The translations under genes and the position numbers were made by a program. Under the pieces are notes generated by a model. The model was not told the DNA's origin, ran no database searches, and was given only the letters and a program-made list of their open reading frames with translations. DNA of 64,000 nt from Haoranjiania flava (GTDB lineage: Bacteria > Bacteroidota > Bacteroidia > Chitinophagales > Chitinophagaceae), in NCBI RefSeq assembly GCF_025631005.1, contig NZ_JAOTPL010000007.1:73871-137870 (forward strand), in the 5' to 3' direction. This document shows, piece by piece, positions 52,757 through 61,229 of this stretch (its first letter is position 1; each line of letters starts with the position of its first letter).

Positions 52757-53254
52757 ATGAAAAGAACTTTTCTATCCCTGATGACATTGTTTGCAATAGC
52801 AATCACTGTAAGCTCCTGCCTGAAAGGCACTGAACCACTGCAGCCCAGAGACCCTGCCGCAGAGAAAGATACCATTCAGAAATTTATAACTTCCAAAGGA
52901 TATACCATGGTGGAAGATGCACTTGTACAAGGATTGATGTACCAGATTGTAGCCCGCGGAAGTGAAACGGATACAATTTCTAATAGTGCTCCCGTTATTG
53001 AAATTACTTTTAAAGAAACACTGCTTGATGGCACAGTAACTTTAGAAAGCGCAAAAGCTGTATTTAACCTGTTGAAAACAATACCTTTCTCACAGGGTGC
53101 CATGTACTCGCTTAGCAAAATAGGAAAAGGCGGGCATATACGCCTGGTAACTCCTTCCAAATATGGATACGGTCCCTATATAAAAGGTAAAGTGCCGGCT
53201 AACTCGCCGCTATTTTACGATATCGAACTGCTGGATGTGCGTGAAACAGAATAG
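52757..53254 (+). CDS. FKBP-type peptidyl-prolyl isomerase-like lipoprotein, copy 1
   Basis: The 165-residue protein has a lipoprotein signal (LFAIAITVSSC, lipid Cys 21). Residues ~65-165 resemble an FKBP domain (VIEITFKETLLDGTV, ALS-like IGKGGHIRLVTPSKYGYGP, KVPANSPLFYDIELLDV). The active-site tyrosine strand usually reading YTG reads ITFKET, so isomerase activity may be lost in this copy. The second copy lies 414 bp downstream. The first ~50 codons are almost identical between copies. Confidence 0.83.
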   Translation: MKRTFLSLMTLFAIAITVSSCLKGTEPLQPRDPAAEKDTIQKFITSKGYTMVEDALVQGLMYQIVARGSETDTISNSAPVIEITFKETLLDGTVTLESAKAVFNLLKTIPFSQGAMYSLSKIGKGGHIRLVTPSKYGYGPYIKGKVPANSPLFYDIELLDVRETE

Positions 53255-53283
53255 GAACATTTACATCCTTAATACTTTAATAA

Positions 53284-53312
53284 CGGGCAGGCTGTTTTTT
53301 AAGCTTTGCCCG
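53284..53312 (+). terminator. Possible terminator after FKBP copy 1
   Basis: CGGGCA and TGCCCG pair across a T-rich loop. No good T run follows, so the call is weak. Confidence 0.35.
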
Positions 53313-53382
53313 GCCTTATTGAAAATACGAGCATAAAATTTATTCATATTTTCATATGGTAAAAAAATAAATAATATACACA

Positions 53383-53460
53383 CATAAAATAACCATAAAG
53401 ATTAAGAATCTTTACCAACCGGGAATGAGTATTGAATCTAAAAAAACTGGTTATTCCATG
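53383..53460 (-). repeat. Hairpin repeat, long variant copy E
   Basis: A 78-bp element close to copy D. The minus strand reads CATGGAATAACCA ... TGGTTATTTTATG with the A:T variant pair and a second G-T wobble. The inner hairpin is AAGATT-CTT-AATCTT. It marks the start of a three-unit array before FKBP copy 2. Confidence 0.85.
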
Positions 53461-53486
53461 TAACAACTAAAAAACAAATAAATACA

Positions 53487-53546
53487 CATGAAATAGCCAT
53501 AAGCAAAGTTGCATACCAACCGCGAATGAATAAAGGCTATTCCATG
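53487..53546 (-). repeat. Hairpin repeat, copy F
   Basis: A 60-bp standard copy with a 12-bp outer stem and the inner GCAA/TTGC hairpin. The spacer to the next copy is a 26-bp A-rich stretch ending AACAAATAAATACA. Confidence 0.92.
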
Positions 53547-53572
53547 TGACCATTAAAAAACAAATAAATACA

Positions 53573-53632
53573 CATGAAATAGCCATAAGCAAAGTTGCAT
53601 ACCAACCTCAAATGAATAAAGGCTATTCCATG
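53573..53632 (-). repeat. Hairpin repeat, copy G
   Basis: A 60-bp copy differing from F at only a few central bases and exactly 86 bp away. It ends 36 bp before FKBP copy 2. Confidence 0.92.
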
Positions 53633-53668
53633 TGGCAACTAAAAAACAAATAAAATAAATATACACAG

Positions 53669-54175
53669 ATGAAAAGAACTTTTCTATCCTTGATGACATT
53701 GTTTGCAATAGCAATCACTGTAAGCTCCTGCCTGAAAGGCACTGAAACACTACAACCCAGAGACCCTGCCGCAGAGAAAGATACCATTCAGAAATTTATA
53801 ACTTCCAAAGGCTATACCATGGTGGAAGATGAAAACCTGAAAGGACTGATGTACGAGATTGTAAATAAAGGAAGCGCTACAGATACAATTTCTAAAGACA
53901 AACCCGTTGCTGTTGTTAAATATAAGGGTATGCTGCTGAATAGTACAGTATTTGGTGAATCAGAAAATCAATCATTCGACCTCAGAAACGCGGGTGGTTT
54001 GATTCCTTCTTTCTACACTGCTTTGTTCAAAGTCGGCAAAGGTGGACAAATCCGTTTTGTAACCCCTTCTGCTTACGCTTACGGCCCCTACGTCAAAGGA
54101 AGTATTCCTGCCAACTCGCCTTTATACTTTGAAATAGAAGTTACAGATATCAAGAGTCCTGGTAACGGCTATTAA
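53669..54175 (+). CDS. FKBP-type peptidyl-prolyl isomerase lipoprotein, copy 2
   Basis: The 168-residue protein has the same lipoprotein signal and N-terminus as copy 1. Its FKBP-like domain is closer to canonical: VAVVKYKGMLLNSTVFGES (matching the YTG.LLDG..FDSS strand), SFYTALFKVGKGGQIRFVTPSAYAYGP in parts, and SIPANSPLYFEIEVTDI. It should assist folding of envelope proteins, anchored by lipid. A strong terminator follows. Confidence 0.88.
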   Translation: MKRTFLSLMTLFAIAITVSSCLKGTETLQPRDPAAEKDTIQKFITSKGYTMVEDENLKGLMYEIVNKGSATDTISKDKPVAVVKYKGMLLNSTVFGESENQSFDLRNAGGLIPSFYTALFKVGKGGQIRFVTPSAYAYGPYVKGSIPANSPLYFEIEVTDIKSPGNGY

Positions 54176-54194
54176 CAGGTTTTATATTCAGATG

Positions 54195-54227
54195 CCTGGC
54201 AGTTCTGTGATCTGCCAGGTTTTTTTT
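54195..54227 (+). terminator. Intrinsic terminator after FKBP copy 2
   Basis: Perfect 8-bp stem CCTGGCAG/CTGCCAGG followed by eight Ts, overlapping the stop of the convergent mnmA. Confidence 0.92.
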
Positions 54228-55317
54228 ATTTCCGCTGGATAATGCCGCCGCCAACCACATCTTCACCTTCATAGAACACAGCGCTCTGGCCGGGAGCTAT
54301 ACCCTTGGCATCTTCATAAAATTCAAAGCGGATATTGCCGTCTGGCTGGTTGTACAACCTGCCTAAAGTACCGCTGTCTTTATACCTGATCTTTGTGAGC
54401 AGCTCGGTACCGTCTGCTACTCTTTCGTACTTCTGCCAGTTAATACCGGCAATAAAAACTTCATTTTTGTTGAGGTCTTCTTCATCACCCAAAACTACCG
54501 TGTTGGTTTCTGGGATAATTTCTGTAACGTAGATTGGCCTGCCGACTGCCACAAGGCCTTTTCGCTGACCGATGGTATAAAACGGGTATCCTTTATGCCT
54601 GCCTAAAATTTTACCGGTTTTGTCTACGAATAAACCGCCGTCCACTTTTTCTTCCAGGCCCGTTACTTTCCGTTTTAAAAAACCACGGTAATCATTATCG
54701 GGCACGAAACATATTTCATAGCTTTCGCTTTTCTTAGCCAACTCAGGATAGCCATAGCCTTCCGCCATTTTGCGGATTTCGGTTTTTCTGTAGTTGCCCA
54801 ATGGTAATAATGTGCGTGAAAGCAAGTCCTGCTCTAATCCCCACAATACATAGCTCTGGTCTTTTAATTCGTCCAGGCCTTTGGTTAAATAATACCGTCC
54901 GTTGGTATGGCGGTGAATATTGGCATAATGACCGGTAGCAATAAAATCACAACCCATTGCGTCTGCACGTTTCAGCAGTGCGCGCCATTTAATATGGGTA
55001 TTACACATCACACAGGGATTAGGCGTTCTGCCTGCCAGGTATTCTTCTACAAAATTTTCAATAACAAAATCGCCGAACTCATCGCGGATATCCAGAATAA
55101 AATGCGGGAAACCGTTTTCCACAGCCGCTTTGCGCGCATCGTTGAAGCTGTCTACATTGCAGCAGCCCGTCTCCTTGGTACTGCCGCCGCTGGCAGCATA
55201 GTCCCAGGTTTTCATGGTAATGCCAATTACTTCATAACCTTCGTTGTGAAGCATTAACGCGACAACTGTACTGTCAATGCCGCCACTCATAGCCACTAAA
55301 ACTTTTCCTTTACTCAT
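54226..55317 (-). CDS. mnmA: tRNA-specific 2-thiouridylase MnmA
   Basis: The 363-residue enzyme thiolates U34 of Lys, Glu and Gln tRNAs. The PP-loop is VLVAMSGGIDSTVVALML (~6). The catalytic cysteines are in TPNPCVMCNTHIKW (~102) and SYEICFVPDNDYRGFL (~200). GHYANIHR (~130), DQSYVLWGL, GQRKGLVAVGRPIYV and a C-terminal beta-barrel follow. Normal length. The window also holds the tRNA-Lys(TTT) it would modify. Confidence 0.97.
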   Translation of the reverse strand: MSKGKVLVAMSGGIDSTVVALMLHNEGYEVIGITMKTWDYAASGGSTKETGCCNVDSFNDARKAAVENGFPHFILDIRDEFGDFVIENFVEEYLAGRTPNPCVMCNTHIKWRALLKRADAMGCDFIATGHYANIHRHTNGRYYLTKGLDELKDQSYVLWGLEQDLLSRTLLPLGNYRKTEIRKMAEGYGYPELAKKSESYEICFVPDNDYRGFLKRKVTGLEEKVDGGLFVDKTGKILGRHKGYPFYTIGQRKGLVAVGRPIYVTEIIPETNTVVLGDEEDLNKNEVFIAGINWQKYERVADGTELLTKIRYKDSGTLGRLYNQPDGNIRFEFYEDAKGIAPGQSAVFYEGEDVVGGGIIQRK

Positions 55318-55398
55318 AAGCGCTGCAAAGATATAATTTTAATGGAGAATGATGACCAGCGACTATTGTTAAACAATTTTTCTTGCGAAAAGCTGACA

Positions 55399-56604
55399 TT
55401 ATCTTTCTTCAGGCAAACCGTATTTCTCCAGAACGAAATCTATGTCCTTATCTCCTCTTCCGCTCAGGTTCACCAATATGGATTTATTCGGATCTTCTTT
55501 TGCCAGCTTTACTGCGTAGGCTACTGCGTGCGCGCTTTCCAGGGCAGGTATCACACCTTCCAGCCGGCTCAGTTCAAAAAATGCATCAATACACTCCCTG
55601 TCATTAGCCGTTACATACTTCACCCGCTGAAAATCTTTAAGCATGCAATGTTCAGGGCCAACACCCGGGTAATCCAGCCCGCTGGCTACAGAATATACAG
55701 GCAACGGCTGTCCTTTCTCATCCTGCAGCAGATAACTTTTAAAGCCATGCAAAATGCCCGGTGTGCCAAAAGTCAGGGAAGCGGCATGTTCGCCGGTATC
55801 CATTGACCTGCCACCCGGCTCCACGCCGTATATCTCGCAGTTTTCTTCCAGGAAATCGTAAAACAAACCCATGGCATTACTACCTCCGCCAACACAGGCC
55901 ACAAGCTTATCAGGCATGCTGCCGGTCATTTCAAAAAATTGTTCTTTGGCTTCGATGCCCACTACACGTTGAAAATCTCTTACCATCATCGGGAAAGGAT
56001 GCGGGCCCACCACAGAGCCGATGCAGTAAATGGAAGTTTCCGGGTCTTTCAGGTAAGCTTCAAATGCTGAATCTACCGCTTCTTTCAGGGTTTTGAGACC
56101 ATGTGTCACAGGCACCACTTTTGCGCCCAGTATCTTCATGCGCACCACGTTGGGATATTCCTTGGCCATATCCACATCTCCCATGTGAATCTCGCATTCC
56201 AGGCCAAAGTAAGCAGCAGCCGTAGCCAGCGCCACACCATGCTGGCCGGCGCCCGTTTCTGCGATAAGCTTTTTCTTTCCCAGATATTTTGCCAGCAAAG
56301 CTTCGCCCATGCAGTGATTGAGCTTGTGCGCACCCGAATGATTCAGGTCTTCGCGTTTCAGATAAATCCTTGCACCGTATTTCTCGGAAAGCCTGTTGCA
56401 GTAATAGACAGGTGTAGGCCTCCCCTGGTAATGCTTTCGAATGCTTCTTAGTTCAGCGATAAATTTATGCGACCTACTAAGAGATGTATAAGCGTCGCAT
56501 ATTTTTTTCATCTCTGACTCCAGTACCGGGGGTATGAATGCGCCGCCATACTCATGAAAGAAACCACCCGCGTCCGGGTATTTTTTGAAATTTTTCTCCG
56601 CCAT
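55399..56604 (-). CDS. trpB: Tryptophan synthase beta chain, stand-alone
   Basis: From ATG 56604 the protein has 401 residues. It joins indole and serine. PLP Lys lies in KREDLNHSGAHKLNH (~86), with the catalytic Glu in IAETGAGQHGVALAT (~108), GPHPFPMMVRDFQ, the phosphate-binding CVGGGSNAMGLF (~231) and LVNLSGRGDKD near the end. Differences from the usual TrpB (HSGAHKLNHCMGEALL against HTGAHKINNxLGQxLL) mark a divergent branch. No trpA or other trp gene adjoins; the neighbour is fumC. It could be the main TrpB or a second copy that salvages indole. Confidence 0.93.
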   Translation of the reverse strand: MAEKNFKKYPDAGGFFHEYGGAFIPPVLESEMKKICDAYTSLSRSHKFIAELRSIRKHYQGRPTPVYYCNRLSEKYGARIYLKREDLNHSGAHKLNHCMGEALLAKYLGKKKLIAETGAGQHGVALATAAAYFGLECEIHMGDVDMAKEYPNVVRMKILGAKVVPVTHGLKTLKEAVDSAFEAYLKDPETSIYCIGSVVGPHPFPMMVRDFQRVVGIEAKEQFFEMTGSMPDKLVACVGGGSNAMGLFYDFLEENCEIYGVEPGGRSMDTGEHAASLTFGTPGILHGFKSYLLQDEKGQPLPVYSVASGLDYPGVGPEHCMLKDFQRVKYVTANDRECIDAFFELSRLEGVIPALESAHAVAYAVKLAKEDPNKSILVNLSGRGDKDIDFVLEKYGLPEER

Positions 56605-56681
56605 AAAAGATAGTTTTAAGTGAAAACCCCAGATGTTCTCTGAGGTTTTATTATTATTATCAAAGGAAACAGTAAAGCTGC

Positions 56682-58076
56682 CTATTTCAGGCTGCCTACC
56701 ATATCTTCTGGTTTTACCCATTCATCAAACTGTTCGGCTGTAAGTAAGCCTAAGTTTACCGCTTCTTCTTTTAATGTAGTACCGTTCTTATGGGCGGTCT
56801 TGGCAATTTTAGCTGCATTTTCATAGCCGATGTGCGTATTGAGTGCAGTTACCAGCATCAGGGATTTATCTACCAGTTCTTTAATCCTGGTATGGTTAGG
56901 TTCAATGCCCACAGCGCAGTGGTCATTGAAAGAATGACATGCATCAGCCAGCAATTGAGCAGACTGGAGGAAATTGTACGCCATCACAGGTTTGAAAACG
57001 TTGAGCTCATAATGTCCTTGGGTACCTGAGAAGCTGATAGCTACATCATTGCCCAATACCTGTGCACAAACCATGGTCATTGCTTCATTCTGGGTTGGGT
57101 TTACCTTGCCAGGCATGATTGAAGAGCCAGGCTCATTTTCCGGGATCAGTATTTCACCAATACCTGAACGTGGACCGGATGCCAGCATGCGCACATCCTG
57201 AGCTATTTTAAATAAAGCTACAGCCAACTGCTTCAGGGCACCGTGCGTTTCCACAATGCCGTCATGGGCTGCAAGGGCTTCAAATTTGTTGGGGGCAGTT
57301 ACAAAAGGATGGCCTGTAAATTGCGCAATGTATTCCGCAACTTTTACATCGTAGCCTTTGGGCGTATTCAGCCCCGTACCAACTGCCGTACCGCCGAGCG
57401 CAAGCTCCTTCAGGTGGGCTAATGTATTTTTAATGGCTTTGATAGCGTAATCCAGTTGCGCAACATAACCTGAAAATTCCTGTCCCAATGTAAGCGGGGT
57501 TGCATCCATTAAATGCGTCCTGCCGATTTTTACAATATCGTTAAAAGCCTTTGCCTTGGCATCCAAAGTGTTTCTTAAAACTTCCACGGCGGGTATGGTT
57601 TGCTCTACTACTTTTTTGTAAGCAGCAATGTGCATAGCCGTAGGATACGTATCGTTGGAAGACTGGGATTTATTTACATCATCATTCGGATGGATGATAG
57701 ATTTTTCACCCAAGGTTCCCCCGTTATTTACATGTGCCCTGTTGGCAACCACTTCATTCACATTCATATTAGACTGTGTACCGGAGCCTGTCTGCCAGAT
57801 CACCAACGGGAACTGATCGTCTAATTTGCCTGCTAAAATTTCATCACATACATCAGCGATCAGGTCGCGCTTTTCCTGCGTTAAAACACCCAGCTCACAA
57901 TTGGCAAAAGCGGCTGCTTTTTTCAGGTAAGCAAATGCTTCAATAATCTCTTTGGGCATAGAACCTTCAGGACCGATTTTAAAGTTGTTCCTGGAGCGTT
58001 CCGTCTGTGCCCCCCAGAATTTATCGGCAGGAACCTGCACCTCACCCATAGTGTCTTTTTCAATACGATATTCCAT
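56682..58076 (-). CDS. fumC: Class II fumarate hydratase
   Basis: From ATG 58076 the protein has 464 residues. It interconverts fumarate and malate in the TCA cycle. Motifs: MGEVQVPADKFWGAQTERS (start), QTGSGTQSNMNVNEV (~98), SQSSNDTYPTAMH (~138), GRTHLMDATPLT (~187) and the superfamily signature GSSIMPGKVNPTQ (~317). Normal length. It precedes trpB on the same strand with a 77-bp gap. Confidence 0.98.
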   Translation of the reverse strand: MEYRIEKDTMGEVQVPADKFWGAQTERSRNNFKIGPEGSMPKEIIEAFAYLKKAAAFANCELGVLTQEKRDLIADVCDEILAGKLDDQFPLVIWQTGSGTQSNMNVNEVVANRAHVNNGGTLGEKSIIHPNDDVNKSQSSNDTYPTAMHIAAYKKVVEQTIPAVEVLRNTLDAKAKAFNDIVKIGRTHLMDATPLTLGQEFSGYVAQLDYAIKAIKNTLAHLKELALGGTAVGTGLNTPKGYDVKVAEYIAQFTGHPFVTAPNKFEALAAHDGIVETHGALKQLAVALFKIAQDVRMLASGPRSGIGEILIPENEPGSSIMPGKVNPTQNEAMTMVCAQVLGNDVAISFSGTQGHYELNVFKPVMAYNFLQSAQLLADACHSFNDHCAVGIEPNHTRIKELVDKSLMLVTALNTHIGYENAAKIAKTAHKNGTTLKEEAVNLGLLTAEQFDEWVKPEDMVGSLK

Positions 58077-58294
58077 GATTAATATTTTAGTTTTATTGAA
58101 TAGCAAAGGTAATTTATTTTGTTTGCAGCTAATATGATATTGGTCAGATAATTATGAGCGGAAGGGTTAATGGACAATGATAATGGATAATGGCAAATTT
58201 TATTTATTAGGTTTATAATGGGGATTTGTATTCTGCAATCTGTAATTTGTAATTTGCAATTTGCAATTATAACTCCATAACTCACATCGGTATC

Positions 58295-58323
58295 AAAAAA
58301 AAGCGACCGGAATTCCGATCGCT
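58295..58323 (-). terminator. Terminator of the Gly-zipper lipoprotein gene
   Basis: Stem AGCGA/TCGCT continuing after one mismatch into CGGAATTCCG (58302-58323). On the minus strand eight Ts follow (58295-58302). Confidence 0.8.
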
Positions 58324-58359
58324 GCATGTATTTCTATGATTGATTTTGATTGATATCTT

Positions 58360-58917
58360 CTAATATCTTCCATCTTTTTTGTCTTGTGAACGGCCTACAC
58401 CATAACCAACCGCACCACCTACAACACCCCCTATGACAGCGCCTGCACCACGGTTACGCTTGTTAATGATAGCGCCTGCTACCGCACCTGTACCTGCACC
58501 GATCATGGCTCCTTTAGCTGCCTTGCTAATGCCTCTTCTTTCAGGAGCTGTCTGCACCGGAGCGCTTGCATATCCGTCATTTGAACCTCTTGAATAAGTG
58601 CCTGATGAAGAAGATGACGATCTCCTGGCGCTGGATGAAGATGATCTTGAACTTTGCCTTACAGCGCTTGATTTATTGGCAGATCTTGTGGCAACTGCTG
58701 CAGTACTTGCTTTTTCAGCATTCATCTGATCTACTTTTGCCTGTGCTGCCGAGTCAATTCTCGCCTGGTCTGCTAATTGTGCATCAAGTAATTTCTGTTG
58801 CCTGAAAGCTGCCAGACCGGCTGTATCCTGCGAGATTGTATTGTTGTCCTGGTTGTTGCTTTTACAAGCTGCTAAAAACATAATAAAAGCAGCAACTATT
58901 AAAAATATGTTCTTCAT
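58360..58917 (-). CDS. Glycine-zipper lipoprotein (YMGG-like)
   Basis: The 185-residue protein has a lipoprotein signal (IVAAFIMFLAAC, lipid Cys 18), a Q/A/D-rich helical stretch (~25-70), a serine/arginine-rich low-complexity region (~75-110) and a C-terminal Gly-zipper (AMIGAGTGAVAGAIINKRN and GAVIGGVVGGAVGYGVG). Such zippers insert in or oligomerise at membranes, and similar proteins are envelope-stress or structural lipoproteins. The specific role is unknown. Confidence 0.83.
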   Translation of the reverse strand: MKNIFLIVAAFIMFLAACKSNNQDNNTISQDTAGLAAFRQQKLLDAQLADQARIDSAAQAKVDQMNAEKASTAAVATRSANKSSAVRQSSRSSSSSARRSSSSSSGTYSRGSNDGYASAPVQTAPERRGISKAAKGAMIGAGTGAVAGAIINKRNRGAGAVIGGVVGGAVGYGVGRSQDKKDGRY

Positions 58918-59134
58918 AATGTATCATTTTAGTTTATAAAAAATCTTTTTCCGGATCATTTCCTTATGGCTTAGAATAAACAAAAACCATACAAGTTTAA
59001 ATCTATAAGCCGTCTAAGCAATATAAATTTGTTAAAGCCAGGGAACGAACTCAAGATAAAACATTGGGATTCAAGAGTAATGTAAATACTTTTTTTAACA
59101 GTTTATACAACCTTTCCATTAAATAAATAAAAAT

Positions 59135-59142
59135 TATTTTTG
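59135..59142 (+). promoter_or_regulatory. -7 box before crcB
   Basis: TATTTTTG fits TAnnTTTG and ends nine bases before ATG 59152. It overlaps the alternative TTG start at 59140, supporting ATG 59152. I see no fluoride riboswitch upstream. Confidence 0.5.
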
Positions 59143-59151
59143 CCTTACAGT

Positions 59152-59526
59152 ATGTTTAATCTCTATACAATCTTTCTCATAGGCATAGGTAGTTTTATCG
59201 GCGGTGTATGCAGGTACATGGTATCTGTTGCCATGCAAAACAGGCTTTCCACAATACTTCCTTACGGAACTTTAGTTGTAAATGTCCTGGGATGCCTGTT
59301 GATAGGTATTGTATTTGCTTTCTTTGAAAAGCAACCTTCTAACCAGGAGTGGAAACTGTTTTTAGCAACAGGGGTTTTGGGCGGCTTTACTACATTCTCC
59401 GCATTTTCCAATGAAACTATTATCCTGTTGCGTAATGGCCAGTTGGGTTTAGCAGCTATGTATATTGGCGCCAGTGTGTTATCAGGCCTTGCTGCTACCT
59501 ATCTTGGATATTGGGTAATAAAGTAA
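59152..59526 (+). CDS. crcB: Fluoride exporter CrcB/Fluc
   Basis: From ATG 59152 the protein has 124 residues and four membrane helices. Family motifs are GIGSFIGGVCRYMVS (~9), PYGTLVVNVLGCLLIG (~37, with the conserved Asn) and GVLGGFTTFSAFSNETI (~70, including the phenylalanine-box GFTTFS). It forms dual-topology dimers that export F-. A single gene is typical for homodimeric Fluc. Confidence 0.95.
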   Translation: MFNLYTIFLIGIGSFIGGVCRYMVSVAMQNRLSTILPYGTLVVNVLGCLLIGIVFAFFEKQPSNQEWKLFLATGVLGGFTTFSAFSNETIILLRNGQLGLAAMYIGASVLSGLAATYLGYWVIK

Positions 59527-59574
59527 CTTGTAAAATTGTTTTGACACTTAGATGATCGCTGTTTTCAATGGCCA

Positions 59575-59655
59575 CATGAAATTACTTTCAGTGAACTTTC
59601 TTTCGACGTATATTCACCCTCAGTTGATATGCAGTACTCTTATGGCTCATTTCAT
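59575..59655 (+). repeat. Hairpin repeat, highly degenerate copy H
   Basis: CACATGAAATT at the left and CTTATGGCTCATTTCAT at the right, with TATTCACCCTCAGTTGATATGC (in parts) between, echo the 60-bp element. Stem pairing is poor. The right end overlaps the last codons of nnr. Confidence 0.4.
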
Positions 59656-61128
59656 TTCTTTAGCAACCTGTTCTGCAAGGGCTGATGCCTTTACAACATA
59701 GCTGTTCCTGGCTAACCGGTCTCCTGCTTTTCCGTGCAGGTAGCAACCCGCCCATGCAGCGTGTAAAGGAGATAGTTTCTGAGCAAGCAATCCTGCTATG
59801 ATGCCGGTAAGCACATCGCCCATACCGCCCTGAGCCATTGCCGGATTACCTGTTGGATTGATATAAATCTTCTTATCGCTATGGCAAATAAAAGTATACT
59901 GGTTTTTGAGCACGATGGTGAGCCTTCGGCTGAAAGCCTCACCCACTGCGGTTTGCAGCCTGCTGTGCCAGCTGGTATGGTTGCCGAATAACCTGTCAAA
60001 CTCTTTGATGTGTGGAGTCAGTATTGTGCCCGGAGGCAGTTTATCCAGTAAATTTTTATCTTTCGCCAGAAGGTTGATAGCATCTGCATCTATGACTAAT
60101 TGAGTCTGCATTTCCAGCGCTTTTTCAAGCAGTACTTTACTTTCATCGTTGGTATCAAGGCCGCAGCCAATAGCTACAACCTTGTAATCTTCAGCCGTTG
60201 AGGTTATTTGCCCGATATCGCGCGGCAAATACATTGCCTCGGGCAAGGAAGCATTAAGCGCAGTAAGCCCGCTACCGGGGATGCAGGCTGTAACCAACCC
60301 TGCACCGGCATGGATGCAGCCGCTTGCACATAACAACGCAGCGCCCATTGTCTGCGGCTGTCCGCAAATAAGCAAAGCGTGGCCATAAGTTCCTTTGTGT
60401 GAAAAGCGCTTTCGTGGCGGCAGAATTTTCCTGATATCTTTTTCTTCCAAAAGGTAATGACCGGCCGGTAACGATTGAATATAATCTTCATCCAGGCCAA
60501 TATTTACAACTTCAAACTCCTGCGTGGCTGCCAGGCTTTCAGGTAGAAAAAAATTGAATTTTGGGCGTTGGAATGTAATAGTTTTTTGTGCCCTGATGCC
60601 ATTGTAGTTTTCATCAACGCCGCCATCTGCAGGCAGCCCTGTAGGTATGTCAACAGCATACACAGGTATATTTATGGCATTGATCTTTTGAGCCAGCTGT
60701 GCATATTCACCAGACAACGGTTTATTCAGTCCCGAGCCCAACACCGCATCAATCAATACATCGGCTGCGATGAATTGCATATCTTCTGCTTTATAAATAT
60801 ACCTGACGGGAGCATGCATTTTTTTCAGCAGCGCTTCATTTGTTTTATTGTCTTCACTTTGGTTTGGCGAAAAATTTATTTTGTAAACGGCAGTATTGAG
60901 GTACCCGCTATTTATCAGCATACGCGCAATAGCCAGGCCATCGCCACCGTTATTTCCGGGGCCGCAGAAAACTGCTAAACGCAATCCTCTATCATCAAAA
61001 TCTTTCCTGAAACATTTTACAAATGCAGCAGATGCCCTTTCCATAAGATCGAATAATGTTACAGGTTCGTGGGTAATAGTGTATTCATCCGCGAGATGCA
61101 TTTGTACCGCTGAGATAATGGCCTGCAT
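59647..61128 (-). CDS. nnr: Bifunctional NAD(P)H-hydrate repair enzyme Nnr
   Basis: The 493-residue protein fuses two repair activities. The N-terminal YjeF_N epimerase (~1-215) has FCGPGNNGGDGLAIARML (~55), LIDAVLGSGLNKPLSG and VYAVDIPTGLPADGG. The C-terminal ADP-dependent dehydratase (~225-493) has GTYGHALLICG (~245), VIGCGL-type VAIGCGLDTNDES, TPHIKEFDRLFG and the signature GNPAMAQGGMGDVLTGIIAG (~432). It repairs damaged NAD(P)H. Length is as expected for the fused form. Confidence 0.96.
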   Translation of the reverse strand: MQAIISAVQMHLADEYTITHEPVTLFDLMERASAAFVKCFRKDFDDRGLRLAVFCGPGNNGGDGLAIARMLINSGYLNTAVYKINFSPNQSEDNKTNEALLKKMHAPVRYIYKAEDMQFIAADVLIDAVLGSGLNKPLSGEYAQLAQKINAINIPVYAVDIPTGLPADGGVDENYNGIRAQKTITFQRPKFNFFLPESLAATQEFEVVNIGLDEDYIQSLPAGHYLLEEKDIRKILPPRKRFSHKGTYGHALLICGQPQTMGAALLCASGCIHAGAGLVTACIPGSGLTALNASLPEAMYLPRDIGQITSTAEDYKVVAIGCGLDTNDESKVLLEKALEMQTQLVIDADAINLLAKDKNLLDKLPPGTILTPHIKEFDRLFGNHTSWHSRLQTAVGEAFSRRLTIVLKNQYTFICHSDKKIYINPTGNPAMAQGGMGDVLTGIIAGLLAQKLSPLHAAWAGCYLHGKAGDRLARNSYVVKASALAEQVAKEMK

Positions 61129-61170
61129 AAAAATAATTTTTCTGCCATCAAATTAAAACAAAAGCATTGA

Positions 61171-61208
61171 AAAAACAAAAGCCACGGATGAGTACATCCG
61201 AAGCTTTT
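61171..61208 (-). terminator. Terminator of the ROK glucokinase gene
   Basis: Stems AAAAGC/GCTTTT and CGGATG/CATCCG stacked with small internal loops (61177-61208), followed by a T-rich tract on the minus strand. Confidence 0.82.
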
Positions 61209-61229
61209 ACAAATTATGAAAAAGAAAAG

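Noticed and set aside
53383..53632. Regularly spaced repeats that could be a CRISPR array
   Set aside because: The repeats are 60-78 bp with identical A-rich spacers, they are dispersed at several loci in both orientations, and no cas genes are present. CRISPR spacers would be unique.
58918..59151. Fluoride riboswitch upstream of crcB
   Set aside because: No stretch resembles the conserved fluoride aptamer core; only a -7 promoter box is seen.
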